A stretch of 64,000 bases of DNA from a virus. Below are positions 41,116 to 49,202 of this stretch, piece after piece (position 1 is the first letter of the stretch; each line of letters begins with the position of its first letter). A program made the translations under genes and the position numbers. Location of the stretch: IMG/VR virus record IMGVR_UViG_3300007735_000795, positions 34,767 to 98,766 of that record. One strand, given 5' to 3'. Under the pieces are notes generated by a model, which saw nothing but the letters and a program-made list of their open reading frames with translations, did not search any database and was not told the origin of the DNA.

Positions 41116-41842
41116 TTATATAACCGTGTTTTTCTGCTATTTCTGTTGTTTTAAATAATGGTTGTAGATTTGTATAGTGAAAGCATTGTTTTTGTTCTTC
41201 TAGTTTAGTTAAGTCAAAGTTTGAACAAGCTTTAATATGATCTATTTCCCATACTGTTCCATGGTTTTCCCAAGTCATTTCAGGTTTAAATTGTTGTTCT
41301 AAATATAATTTAAGTTCTTCAATAGAACAATTTATTAATTCAAGTACAGATTTTATTTTATATCCTCTAATTACAGCACTATAAAATCTATTTCTTAAAG
41401 TAACTTCAATTTTGTATTGAATATTGTTATTATATCTATCATTCTGGTATGGTCTATCTCTTTCAGCTATGTAGCCATATTTTGAATTATATTCTTTTGT
41501 ACATTCTTTGCACTTGTTTTGTAAACCATGAGGTGCTTTTTTATCAGGATAAAATTCTGTTTTGTTTTTTATATTAAAACATGTGTTGCATTTTTTTATA
41601 TTTTTGTATTTTTCCTCTAAAAGTAACCATTTATATTTGTATTGTTGGAATGTTTCTTTTAATGTTTTACCTTTACGTTTTTCTCTAAACCATAATGCCC
41701 AACATCCATTACAGTAACCGCTTGATTGTAGTTGTTCAAATTCTTCTACACAACCAGTACATCTTTTTCTTAAACCATCTTCAGAATATTTTATTAAATC
41801 TATGTTATGTTTATATTGTTTTCTATTTTTTGTTTTACTCAT
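41075..41842 (-). CDS. HNH homing-type endonuclease inserted in the polymerase
   Basis: 255 aa. A four-cysteine zinc module KKCNTCFNIKNKTEFYPDKK...LQNKCKECTKEY leads to an HNH nuclease core WEIDHIKACSNFDLTKLEEQKQCFHYTNLQPLF near the C-terminus (His-Asn pattern). It lies between the two DNA polymerase halves, the typical place for a freestanding homing endonuclease. It is paralogous to 51436-52095. A late-like motif and a terminator precede it. Confidence 0.85.
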   Translation of the reverse strand: MSKTKNRKQYKHNIDLIKYSEDGLRKRCTGCVEEFEQLQSSGYCNGCWALWFREKRKGKTLKETFQQYKYKWLLLEEKYKNIKKCNTCFNIKNKTEFYPDKKAPHGLQNKCKECTKEYNSKYGYIAERDRPYQNDRYNNNIQYKIEVTLRNRFYSAVIRGYKIKSVLELINCSIEELKLYLEQQFKPEMTWENHGTVWEIDHIKACSNFDLTKLEEQKQCFHYTNLQPLFKTTEIAEKHGYINEIGNRNKGNKSY

Positions 41843-41853
41843 AATGTATTATT

Positions 41854-41867
41854 TTATTATAAATATA
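41854..41867 (-). promoter_or_regulatory. Possible late-type promoter motif
   Basis: Minus strand TATATTTATAATAA, 11 bases upstream of ATG 41842 of the HNH gene. No TTTG at -33. Confidence 0.35.
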
Positions 41868-41890
41868 CATAGAGTCTGTCTTCTCAATAT

Positions 41891-41919
41891 AAAAAAGAAA
41901 GCTTAGTTTCCCAAGCTTT
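41891..41919 (-). terminator. Rho-independent terminator inside the split-polymerase insert
   Basis: Stem AAAGCTT/AAGCTTT (41898-41904 with 41913-41919), 8-base loop, followed on the minus strand by a U-rich run (complement of 41891-41900). It separates the 95-aa gene from the HNH gene. Confidence 0.7.
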
Positions 41920-41949
41920 ACTTTAAATAGTTTGTTTTAATTAGTTTAA

Positions 41950-42237
41950 CTATGAATTTCCACCTTGGTATTCACCATCCAAGAACCAAAGCACTTCTCC
42001 TTCCTCCATACCATTAACAGCTATATCTAAAGAACCCTTATTAGGATTTAACGTATCTTCTTGATTTTCAATACTGTAAGAAGTATTTGTTTTTTCTAAA
42101 AACTTAATGAATTTAGAAGCTTGTAGTTTCCTTGCTGCGTCTACTATTTCGCTATGAGTTAGTGCCTCATTTAATACTTTAGAATTAGTAGTCATTTTGT
42201 TTTCTACTAAATATTTTTTTAAATCAAAATTATCCAT
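41950..42237 (-). CDS. Small phage protein within the split-polymerase insert
   Basis: 95 aa. MDNFDLKKYLVENKM is a leader I know from small proteins of T4-like cyanophages and relatives. A helical part (SEIVDAARKLQASKFIKFL) and an acidic C-terminus (EEGEVLWFLDGEYQ) follow. It has a late-like motif upstream and a terminator downstream, so it is an independent unit. Function unknown. Confidence 0.6.
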   Translation of the reverse strand: MDNFDLKKYLVENKMTTNSKVLNEALTHSEIVDAARKLQASKFIKFLEKTNTSYSIENQEDTLNPNKGSLDIAVNGMEEGEVLWFLDGEYQGGNS

Positions 42238-42249
42238 GTTATTATAGTT

Positions 42250-42265
42250 TTATTATAAATATATG
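42250..42265 (-). promoter_or_regulatory. Possible late-type promoter motif
   Basis: Minus strand CATATATTTATAATAA, 13 bases upstream of ATG 42237; identical to the site at 7531-7546. Confidence 0.35.
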
Positions 42266-42271
42266 TTTTTT

Positions 42272-44020
42272 TTAAAGGTTAAATTTCTTTATTAATTCTT
42301 CTTTACTTAACTGTAGATATTCATTATTTATTTCATTATTTACAAAATCAATAGTATGTCTTGTGAGGGACTGTCCTGTATTAGTAATAGCAGCACTACA
42401 AATTAAATGCCCATCAGTATAACGCCATCCACTTTTAGCAAATGTACCATACATTGCGTTTTGTAGAATTTTAAATGCGTGTTGGAACAAATCATATAGT
42501 TTATAATTAGCCCAATCTTCTTCTTTACCAGCTTTTTTCTTAAGTGCCCTATAATGTTCTCGTTTATCAAACCAGCCTTCTAGAATTTTAGCAACAACAC
42601 TTTGTTCATCTGTTCTAAACATTGCCCCTGAAGCAGAAACTGTAAAGTTATTGTCTTCAATAATTTTAATTAGGTCTCCTAGTTTAATTTTTGCTTGGTT
42701 TAAACTATAATTCTTTTTATTTACTTTTTCAATTACAACTTCTTCGTTTGGGTCTCGTTCTTTAAGTTTTTCTAGACTATGATTTTGTTCATATGTTGGT
42801 CTATGATCAACTTTAATTCTACCTACTAATGTTTCAATACCTAAATTAAGTGATTTAATAATTGAAGGGTATAGTGAAGTAAAGTCTAAGTCAATTACGT
42901 CAAAGTATAAGCCAGGGATTGGTTCTAATAAATAACCACCAGCATATGTTTCCTTAAAGTTTTTAAGTGATGGGTTATGAGTAGTTGGTTTATTAGGTGA
43001 AATTATATTTTCTCGTTTTAGGTGTTTTAAAATAGCACCTTCATTCATAACTGTATTCCAATAAATTGATTCATAAGGAATGTTACAAATGTGAGAAATC
43101 ATAATTGTTAAGTCAATAAACTTAAGTTTAGCCTCTAATGCTTCAATGATTTCAACGTCTCGTAAGTTATAATCTATAAATTTATTTATGTCGTCTCTGA
43201 ATAATGTGTTTAAATTACCTTCATATTCAATTTTACCTAGGTTAACATATTTGGTTCCAATGTCTCCTAATTTATATGATGGTTCTTCCTTCATAATGTA
43301 TTTTTTATGAAGCAACATATAGTCCAAACAATTTATACCTCCAATAGTGATTTGATTTTCACCATTAAATTCTCTAGCATCTACCTTTCTAATTGGAGAC
43401 AAACGTTTAACTTCATCCTCACCTGCAATTTGTTTGATACGGTAATAAAGGTAAGGCATATCAAAGTAGTCTGAATTGTATCCTACTAGAATTGTAGGGT
43501 CTAATTCTTCAAATTTAGATAAAAATTTACCTATCAGTTCTATTTCGTTTCTACAAGGAATGATGTGTTTGTTATCTTGGTTAATTTCCTTAATTTGACC
43601 TGATGGGTCAACAACAAGACATATTTTTTGTTTTGTAGTCACATCTATAAGAGCAATAGATGTAAGAGGCATAGGTGCTTGTTGGACGTATCCTGGTGTT
43701 AAAGCACCTCCCATTTCAATTTCTATATCAATGTAAACAATGTTGTGCCATTCAGGGACAACATCGTCTTCTTTATAGTATAATTCTCGTAATATTAAAA
43801 GTGATTTGTCAATGTCTTTTTCTAACAAATCAGGATCATCTTTATCATACTTTTTAGTTGGAACAGCCCATCCACCTGTTAATACAGGTCTTGCTTTTTC
43901 ACTCCATTCATTGGTGCGTTTCCAAAATGTAGGTTGAAATTGAAACTGCATCCAACCTTGTTTGTCGTCTCGTAAGTAATAGGTATAATTACAACGGTCG
44001 TAGTATATTGCTTGGTACAT
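42272..44020 (-). CDS. Family-B DNA polymerase, N-terminal half (split gene)
   Basis: 582 aa. The 3'-5' exonuclease motifs are present: DIE (98-100), GYNSDYFDMPYL (180-191), YNLRD (284-288). Polymerase motif A is DFTSLYPSI (379-387) and motif B is KILQNAMYGTFAKSG (517-531). The frame ends with KEELIKKFNL, before motif C, which is found in the separate gene 40207-41115. T4 gp43 is about 900 aa, close to the sum. No intein splice motifs (terminal Cys start, HN end) are evident. It has promoter 44027-44058 upstream. Confidence 0.95.
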   Translation of the reverse strand: MYQAIYYDRCNYTYYLRDDKQGWMQFQFQPTFWKRTNEWSEKARPVLTGGWAVPTKKYDKDDPDLLEKDIDKSLLILRELYYKEDDVVPEWHNIVYIDIEIEMGGALTPGYVQQAPMPLTSIALIDVTTKQKICLVVDPSGQIKEINQDNKHIIPCRNEIELIGKFLSKFEELDPTILVGYNSDYFDMPYLYYRIKQIAGEDEVKRLSPIRKVDAREFNGENQITIGGINCLDYMLLHKKYIMKEEPSYKLGDIGTKYVNLGKIEYEGNLNTLFRDDINKFIDYNLRDVEIIEALEAKLKFIDLTIMISHICNIPYESIYWNTVMNEGAILKHLKRENIISPNKPTTHNPSLKNFKETYAGGYLLEPIPGLYFDVIDLDFTSLYPSIIKSLNLGIETLVGRIKVDHRPTYEQNHSLEKLKERDPNEEVVIEKVNKKNYSLNQAKIKLGDLIKIIEDNNFTVSASGAMFRTDEQSVVAKILEGWFDKREHYRALKKKAGKEEDWANYKLYDLFQHAFKILQNAMYGTFAKSGWRYTDGHLICSAAITNTGQSLTRHTIDFVNNEINNEYLQLSKEELIKKFNL

Positions 44021-44026
44021 AACATT

Positions 44027-44058
44027 TTAATATAATAAAAAATGTTTGTAGAGGCAAG
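44027..44058 (-). promoter_or_regulatory. Bacteroidota-type promoter
   Basis: Minus strand CTTG, 20 bases, TATATTAA, upstream of the polymerase N-half; the -33 box is one base off TTTG. Confidence 0.55.
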
Positions 44059-44064
44059 GGATTA

Positions 44065-46014
44065 TTAAACTGCTCCAAAAGAAGCAGTATACCATCCTCC
44101 ATCCCAAATATATAATTTATTAGTACTTGTATTAAAATACATTGAACCTGTTTTTGGGTTGGATGGGTTGACTGTATTTGTAGGTATCATGATTGAACCC
44201 CTACTACTACCATCTACATCAACAGTAAATCCATCTTTTTCGGTACCTAATGCTCCTCCTATTCCTACTACAAACAATGAAGTATCATTACCGTGTTCAT
44301 TAAATTTACCAACTACAGTTTGATACGAACCCGAAGCTATAGCATATCCTCCTAAAGCAGTTGAATAAGCGCCTTCTGTTTCTGAATATGTTCCTCCTGC
44401 AAATGAATAAATACCTTTAGCAACTGTATTTGCTCCTTGAGTATGTGAACCATTACCATATGCTAATGTGTTCTCCCCCTCAGCATGAGAATATGAGCCT
44501 GAAGCAATTGAATTATATCCTTCAGCGTGGGAAAAATCACCTCGAGCATCTGTGTCATTACCTTCAGCATGAGAACCGGTACCTCTAGTATATGTTCCCA
44601 AACCTTCAGCATGAGAAAAAGGACCTTCTGTTAGAGAACCTGAACCTTCAGCATGAGAATGTTGTCCTGAAGTCTGTGTGTCTTTACCTTCAGCATGTGA
44701 ATATCCACCTAAAGCCCATGTGTTATAACCTTCAGCATGAACATAAAAACCTGAAGCGGTTGTTTGAGAACCTTCAGCGTGTGAATATTGTCCTGAAGCA
44801 GTTGTTTGATAACCTTCAGCATGTGAGTATTGACCTAAAGCAATTGTTTGATAACCTTCAGCATGTGAATAAGAACCTGAAGCAACTGTTTGAGAACCTT
44901 CAGCATGTGAATATAAACCTAAGGATAAAGTTTGTTGTCCTTCTGCATGTGAATAAGAACCTGAAGCAACTGTTTGAGAACCTTCAGCGTGTGAATATTG
45001 ACCTGAAGACGTTGTTAAATAACCTTCTGCGTGAGACCATGAACCTGATGCTAATGTTTGATATCCTTCAGCATGTGAATAATCACCTAAGGATAAAGTT
45101 TGCCATCCTTCAGAATGAGAGCCTTGTCCTACAGCATCTGTTTGATAACCTTCAGCATGAGAAGAATTACCAGAGGATGTTGTTTGATAACCTTCAGTGT
45201 GTGAATAACCACCTAAAGCAAGTGTAGCTTGACCTTCAGTATGGGAATAATTACCTTGAGCTAATGTTTGATAACCTTCAGCATGAGCTGCTAAACCTAA
45301 AGCAGTTGTTTGCAATCCTTCGGCATGTGAAGAAATACCTGATGCTAATGATGATGAACCTTCTGCGTGTGAAGTAATACCAATTGAGTCGGTTGATCTG
45401 CCTTCAGCATGTGAATAAAGACCTGAAGCTGTTGTTTGAAAACCTTCAGCGTGAGAAGTAGAACCTGATGCTAATGTTTGGTATCCTTCTGCATGTGAAT
45501 AAGAACCTGAAGCAAATGAACCTGAACCTTCAGCATGGGATGCAAAACCATAAGCAGTAGTTTGAGAACCTTCAGCATGTGAATATGAACCGGATGCTAA
45601 TGCTTGATAACCTTCAGCATGAGAAGCAGATCCAATAGCGTCTGTTTCTCGTCCTTCTGAATGGGCATATAAACCTGAAGCTGTTGTTTGATAACCTTCA
45701 GCATGAGTAGAAGTAGTTTTAGCCCATGTTTGCCATCCTTCGGCGTGTGCTGTATAACCAGTTGCTTGTGAATCTCTACCTTGTGCGTGTGAATAATTAC
45801 CTGATGCTGTTACGTTGTCTCCTTGAGCAAATGTATATTCATTGAAAGCAGTAGCATTTACTCCAATCATTATAGAGCCACTAAATTTATTGCTACCTGA
45901 TAGGAAAGCATATGATTTAGAGACATGAAAAAAATTATTGTCTAATTGTTCATAACTAAGAGCAGAACCAGTAACTGTTCTAAATGTAAACGATCCTGAA
46001 TTTAAAAGAGGCAT
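44065..46014 (-). CDS. Repetitive fibre/adhesin-like protein with about 33 HxEG repeats
   Basis: 649 aa. From about residue 75 to 545 it consists of roughly 33 copies of a 14-residue unit with the core S-H-A-E-G-(YS)-Q-T and alternating ASG(S/L)Y. This is the YadA/Hep_Hag head repeat, which forms left-handed beta-roll stalks. The N-terminus (LLNSGSFTFRTVTGSALSYEQLDNNF) is typical of phage virion proteins, and the C-terminus (SMYFNTSTNKLYIWDGGW) is a common phage-fibre end. Likely a tail or head fibre for host binding. The 42-base DNA repeats could expand or contract by recombination. Confidence 0.8.
   Translation of the reverse strand: MPLLNSGSFTFRTVTGSALSYEQLDNNFFHVSKSYAFLSGSNKFSGSIMIGVNATAFNEYTFAQGDNVTASGNYSHAQGRDSQATGYTAHAEGWQTWAKTTSTHAEGYQTTASGLYAHSEGRETDAIGSASHAEGYQALASGSYSHAEGSQTTAYGFASHAEGSGSFASGSYSHAEGYQTLASGSTSHAEGFQTTASGLYSHAEGRSTDSIGITSHAEGSSSLASGISSHAEGLQTTALGLAAHAEGYQTLAQGNYSHTEGQATLALGGYSHTEGYQTTSSGNSSHAEGYQTDAVGQGSHSEGWQTLSLGDYSHAEGYQTLASGSWSHAEGYLTTSSGQYSHAEGSQTVASGSYSHAEGQQTLSLGLYSHAEGSQTVASGSYSHAEGYQTIALGQYSHAEGYQTTASGQYSHAEGSQTTASGFYVHAEGYNTWALGGYSHAEGKDTQTSGQHSHAEGSGSLTEGPFSHAEGLGTYTRGTGSHAEGNDTDARGDFSHAEGYNSIASGSYSHAEGENTLAYGNGSHTQGANTVAKGIYSFAGGTYSETEGAYSTALGGYAIASGSYQTVVGKFNEHGNDTSLFVVGIGGALGTEKDGFTVDVDGSSRGSIMIPTNTVNPSNPKTGSMYFNTSTNKLYIWDGGWYTASFGAV
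44150..45800. repeat. Tandem 42-base coding repeats
   Basis: Approximate extent of the imperfect 14-codon repeats in the fibre gene (span is my estimate). The core on the plus strand is ccttcagcatg. It also creates a long spurious open frame on the plus strand. Confidence 0.7.
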
Positions 46015-46026
46015 ATTATAATAGTT

Positions 46027-46041
46027 TTATTATAAATATTG
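46027..46041 (-). promoter_or_regulatory. Possible late-type promoter motif
   Basis: Minus strand CAATATTTATAATAA, 13 bases upstream of ATG 46014 of the fibre gene; a similar CAATATTTATTAA precedes the neighbouring gene at 46410-46422. Confidence 0.4.
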
Positions 46042-46059
46042 TCCTATTTTAGATTTTAC

Positions 46060-46401
46060 TTAAGATATAGTTAAAGAAAAACGACCTGTCCCTCGTAAAT
46101 AGTAATTAGTTCCAGTTACATTAGCTGAAGGGACAAATGTTATTGAAGTATTACCTGGTGGTACTACTACAGATGTTATAAAGGGTGATTGTATTAATCC
46201 AGGATTAGAAGTAGCAGTCCATGTTCCAGCAGCGCAAGAAGGTTGATTCGTAAAATTACCATTATTGTTCCTTAATGTCTCTAAAGTGAAATAAGATGAA
46301 TCACCAGGATTAGTAAAAGCAAAGGTATATGTCACTCCGGAAGTTAGGTTTTCACCTAAAACTCCAGCTCCATATAATTGTGCTGCTGTATAAGTTGCCA
46401 T
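46060..46401 (-). CDS. Small virion-like protein
   Basis: 113 aa. MATYTAAQLYGAG start, then beta-rich NLTSGVTYTFAFTNPGDSSYFTLETLRNN and SVVVPPGNTSITFVP; ends SANVTGTNYYLRGTGRFSLTIS. I recall such proteins near tail and fibre genes of large phages. It lies next to the fibre gene and carries the late-like motif, supporting a structural role. Confidence 0.6.
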   Translation of the reverse strand: MATYTAAQLYGAGVLGENLTSGVTYTFAFTNPGDSSYFTLETLRNNNGNFTNQPSCAAGTWTATSNPGLIQSPFITSVVVPPGNTSITFVPSANVTGTNYYLRGTGRFSLTIS

Positions 46402-46409
46402 TATATTTT

Positions 46410-46422
46410 TTAATAAATATTG
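46410..46422 (-). promoter_or_regulatory. Possible late-type promoter motif
   Basis: Minus strand CAATATTTATTAA, 9 bases upstream of ATG 46401. Confidence 0.3.
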
Positions 46423-46424
46423 TC

Positions 46425-46946
46425 TTATTCGAAAAACTGCTCTAAGTTTGGTTTAAAATAATTAACTGATTTCATTACTTTACGATCATGAGTACGATAC
46501 ACTACCCAATAATCACCTTGTTTTTCATAATGACAAGCAGTACCTTGTTCTTGTTCTCTAATACGAACAGTTAAATTAGCTTCTTCTTCGGTTTTACAAA
46601 CCTTACTCATATTTGATGCTTGTACTTCAGCATATGCATCTTGAATTTGGCCTTTTAAACCATGAAGCATAGTTCCATTTCCTAATGAAACATATGTTAT
46701 GTCACACAATGCGTCTAATACCCCTACAATATCTCCTTTTTGACATGCTTCTTTATATTCCTCTAGTTCCTCTAGAATAAAATTATAAACAAACATCCAT
46801 TCTTTTTCATCTGGAATGACTGGGGAATAATTGTTTGGTTTACCCATTGTTTTGTTAAATGTTTCTACTTCATCAACAAATGGAACAGATTGCATTGCTT
46901 TTCTAATTGTTTCGTAGTTTACTGTTTTAGATTGAGACATGACCAT
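46425..46946 (-). CDS. MazG/PRA-PH-like nucleoside pyrophosphohydrolase
   Basis: 173 aa. ILEELEEYKEACQKGDIVGVLDALCDITYVSLG holds the EExxE...ExxD-type metal-binding helices of the MazG/phosphoribosyl-ATP pyrophosphatase superfamily (EELEEYKEA and DALCDI). It would hydrolyse an (d)NTP; in phages such enzymes are thought to adjust nucleotide or ppGpp pools. ATG 46946 overlaps folE by 20 bases; a start at 46940 is equally possible. Confidence 0.75.
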   Translation of the reverse strand: MVMSQSKTVNYETIRKAMQSVPFVDEVETFNKTMGKPNNYSPVIPDEKEWMFVYNFILEELEEYKEACQKGDIVGVLDALCDITYVSLGNGTMLHGLKGQIQDAYAEVQASNMSKVCKTEEEANLTVRIREQEQGTACHYEKQGDYWVVYRTHDRKVMKSVNYFKPNLEQFFE

Positions 46947-47622
46947 TATTTATTTTAAGTGAATCAAAAAATTCTTTACGTGCTTGATTATTATTATCCA
47001 TAAACACACCTGATGCTTTGGTAGTAACCATTGCAGCACCTTGGTGTTTTACTCCTCTACATGAAACACATGAGTGTGATGCTACAACAGATACAATAAC
47101 ACCCAAATTACCTTCACAAACTTTATTTACTGCTTGATGAATAGCGGCTGTTAATTGTTCTTGAATAGCACCTCTACGACCAAAGTGTTCTACAATGCGG
47201 TTTAGTTTTGACAAACCAATTACTCTACCCTCAGCACCTGAAACATATCCTATGTGTACTACACCTCTAATTGTTTGGTGGTGATGTGAACACATTGAAG
47301 TTAATTCAATGTTACGTTCAATAATTACACCATCATATCCGTCTGATGGGAATGAAGTAATGTCTGTAAAACCATTATAACGACCTGCCCACAAATCATT
47401 TACATATGCTTTTGCTACACGACGAGGTGTGTCAGCAGAATTAGGATCATTTTGCCAGTCACATTTTAATGCTGTTAGAAAGTTACCAAAATGCTCAGCA
47501 GCTTCTTCAATCATTTTTAATTTTTCTCGTTCTGTAAATGGTGCTCCAGGAGCAGAACCATTAGCAAAACCTGTAGGGACACATTCAATGTCGTTGTGAA
47601 ATTTTCTTCTATTGTTTTCCAT
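46927..47622 (-). CDS. folE: GTP cyclohydrolase I
   Basis: 231 aa. MCSHHHQTIRGVVHIGY and GLSKLNRIVEHFGRRGAIQEQLTAAIHQAV, with zinc ligands Cys/His in CSHHH and the second Cys in SHSCVSCRG. This is the first step from GTP to pterin or 7-deazapurine intermediates. QueE, QueD, a QueC-like protein and a DpdA-like enzyme lie nearby, so 7-deazaguanine synthesis is the likely use. Confidence 0.95.
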   Translation of the reverse strand: MENNRRKFHNDIECVPTGFANGSAPGAPFTEREKLKMIEEAAEHFGNFLTALKCDWQNDPNSADTPRRVAKAYVNDLWAGRYNGFTDITSFPSDGYDGVIIERNIELTSMCSHHHQTIRGVVHIGYVSGAEGRVIGLSKLNRIVEHFGRRGAIQEQLTAAIHQAVNKVCEGNLGVIVSVVASHSCVSCRGVKHQGAAMVTTKASGVFMDNNNQARKEFFDSLKINNGHVSI

Positions 47623-47628
47623 ATAACC

Positions 47629-47659
47629 TTAATATAATAAATTTTATTAAACTGCCAAG
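47629..47659 (-). promoter_or_regulatory. Bacteroidota-type promoter
   Basis: Minus strand CTTG, 19 bases, TATATTAA upstream of folE (ATG 47622). The -33 box is one base off TTTG and lies in the 3' end of the hpt gene. Confidence 0.5.
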
Positions 47660-48159
47660 ATGTAAGGTAAACTTCTTTTTTTACCATTATCATCATCCAT
47701 ACCATAGCCTACAACCCATTCTGATTTGATTTCAAATCCATAAATTGATCCTATAGGTATGTTTATTTCGTTAATTTCTCTTTTTATTAAAGTAACAATG
47801 TTTACTCCAAAAGCACCTTTTTCTGTAAATTGATTTTTTAAAATATTCATTGTTACACCTGTATCATAAATGTCGTCTATAATGTAAACAAATTTACCTT
47901 TTACATCTAAAGAAGCAGGAATAATCATTTCAGGTGTTTCATGTTCTCTACCCTTATAAGACTTTACTTTAATAAATTCACATTCAGGGTCTAAATGTGA
48001 TAATTGATCCATTAGTTTAGAATAAAACATAAAACCACCACTTAAAACACATACCATAACAATTGGTACTTCTTTTTCTGATTTGTGGCGGTTGTGAATT
48101 TGGGTAGAGATTTCTTTAATTCTCTTTTCAATTGTTTCTTTTTCAAATAATACTTTCAT
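47647..48159 (-). CDS. hpt: Hypoxanthine(-guanine) phosphoribosyltransferase
   Basis: 170 aa. PRPP-binding loop VYIIDDIYDTGVTMNIL, upstream VLSGGFMFYSKLMDQL and KSYKGRE, and C-terminal WVVGYGMD with the base-binding segment. It salvages hypoxanthine or guanine to IMP or GMP. Adjacent to folE and to a thioredoxin gene, so it may feed guanine nucleotides to the 7-deazaguanine pathway (inference). Confidence 0.9.
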   Translation of the reverse strand: MKVLFEKETIEKRIKEISTQIHNRHKSEKEVPIVMVCVLSGGFMFYSKLMDQLSHLDPECEFIKVKSYKGREHETPEMIIPASLDVKGKFVYIIDDIYDTGVTMNILKNQFTEKGAFGVNIVTLIKREINEINIPIGSIYGFEIKSEWVVGYGMDDDNGKKRSLPYILAV

Positions 48160-48442
48160 ATAGAGATTTTATTTCGTTTCCGCCTGGGTAATGTTTTGTT
48201 TTGCCTTTGCTTGCTAGTATTAGGTGAGGGTAATAGTCTACACCATATTCTTGTTCTAATTCTTCGTTTTCTTCAATTTTAATGAATTTGAATCTTAATC
48301 GTTCAACTATTTTTTGAACATATGGGTTAGCTGCTTTACAAGCACCACACCAGTCAGCACTAAACAAAATGATAACATTTTCGTTATTAATTGTTTCTTT
48401 TAATAGTTGTTTATTCATATTAAACTTCTCTTTTAGTATCAA
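48143..48442 (-). CDS. Thioredoxin-like protein 1
   Basis: 99 aa. NVIILFSADWCGACKAANPYVQKIVERL shows the thioredoxin fold with active-site CGAC (normally CGPC). HLILASKGKTKHYPGG corresponds to the cis-Pro loop region (YYPHLIL). It could reduce phage ribonucleotide reductase or an enzyme of the base pathway. It overlaps the Hpt gene by 17 bases. Confidence 0.85.
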   Translation of the reverse strand: MILKEKFNMNKQLLKETINNENVIILFSADWCGACKAANPYVQKIVERLRFKFIKIEENEELEQEYGVDYYPHLILASKGKTKHYPGGNEIKSLYESII

Positions 48443-49202
48443 AGGCTATAATGTGTTCTCTACCTGTAAAATTATAACCATTGTCTCTACAAAAATCCAT
48501 TACCATAGGATAAACTCGAATTAATTCTTCTCTAGTATCACCTGGAGGCATAAGCCAAGTTTTGCTTTTAGGGATATTTAAATCACACATAAATTGTTTT
48601 ATTTCTTCCCACACTTCAGGCATTTCAATAGGATTACATACTGGTTTAAAGTGAAAATCATTATGATATTCAATCATTTGTTTAATATTTTCTTTATGAA
48701 GGCGGAACTTATTGTGTTGGTCCACCATTTTTTGGTCCACTTCTTTCCCCTGCGGTGTATTAATTCCAATCCTAGGTACACTATTACTGAACTTAGGAGA
48801 CAATGATACCAAGCCAATTGGATAATCTGTTTCAATAAAATGTGAACCTTCAGTTTCTATTGTTATAAATATACCTCGTTGGTAAGCAAAATGAGTAAGT
48901 TCATTTACCAAATCAGGATGCATTGTTGGTGATCCTCCTGTTAACATCATTTCTGTAATAAATGGATTTTGATTATAGATTTCAATGATGTCATTAAATG
49001 TATATTTACCTTTTTCAGGGTGAATACTTGTATACCATGAATCACACCAACCACCTTCTCCAAACCAGCAACGATGAGTACAACCTGTGGTTCTTATTGC
49101 TACTGTAGGTCTTCCTGCTCTACTACCTTCACTTTGTACACATGTATAAAGTTCAACTATAGGTAGAGTTTTAGTATAATCAGTTATTCTTCCTGGTTTC
49201 AT
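48420..49202 (-). CDS. queE: QueE-like 7-carboxy-7-deazaguanine synthase (radical SAM)
   Basis: 260 aa. Radical SAM cluster motif TTGCTHRCWFGEGGWCDSWYTS: Cys 41, Cys 45 and Cys 53, a CX3CX7C spacing instead of the standard CX3CX2C. The rest fits QueE: TGGSPTMHP, ETEGSHFIE, LSPKFSN, and a final DTKREV-like end. It converts carboxy-tetrahydropterin to CDG. The cysteine spacing is known to vary in QueE. It overlaps a thioredoxin gene by 23 bases. Confidence 0.85.
   Translation of the reverse strand: MKPGRITDYTKTLPIVELYTCVQSEGSRAGRPTVAIRTTGCTHRCWFGEGGWCDSWYTSIHPEKGKYTFNDIIEIYNQNPFITEMMLTGGSPTMHPDLVNELTHFAYQRGIFITIETEGSHFIETDYPIGLVSLSPKFSNSVPRIGINTPQGKEVDQKMVDQHNKFRLHKENIKQMIEYHNDFHFKPVCNPIEMPEVWEEIKQFMCDLNIPKSKTWLMPPGDTREELIRVYPMVMDFCRDNGYNFTGREHIIAFDTKREV

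Noticed and set aside
41116-42271. Group I intron in the polymerase gene
   Set aside because: The insert is filled by two genes and a terminator; no room for a structured intron core, and the C-half has its own ATG.
42272-44020. Split intein as the reason for the polymerase break
   Set aside because: The N-half does not run into intein-like blocks and the C-half start lacks an HN-C/S splice junction; a homing-nuclease insertion fits better.
44592-45227. 211-residue open frame on the plus strand
   Set aside because: It is created by the 42-base repeats of the fibre gene read in antisense, has the same internal repetition and no RBS, and no other convincing plus-strand gene exists in the window.
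44065-46014. CRISPR-like repeat array
   Set aside because: The repeats are in-frame coding repeats of a fibre protein with no unique spacers.
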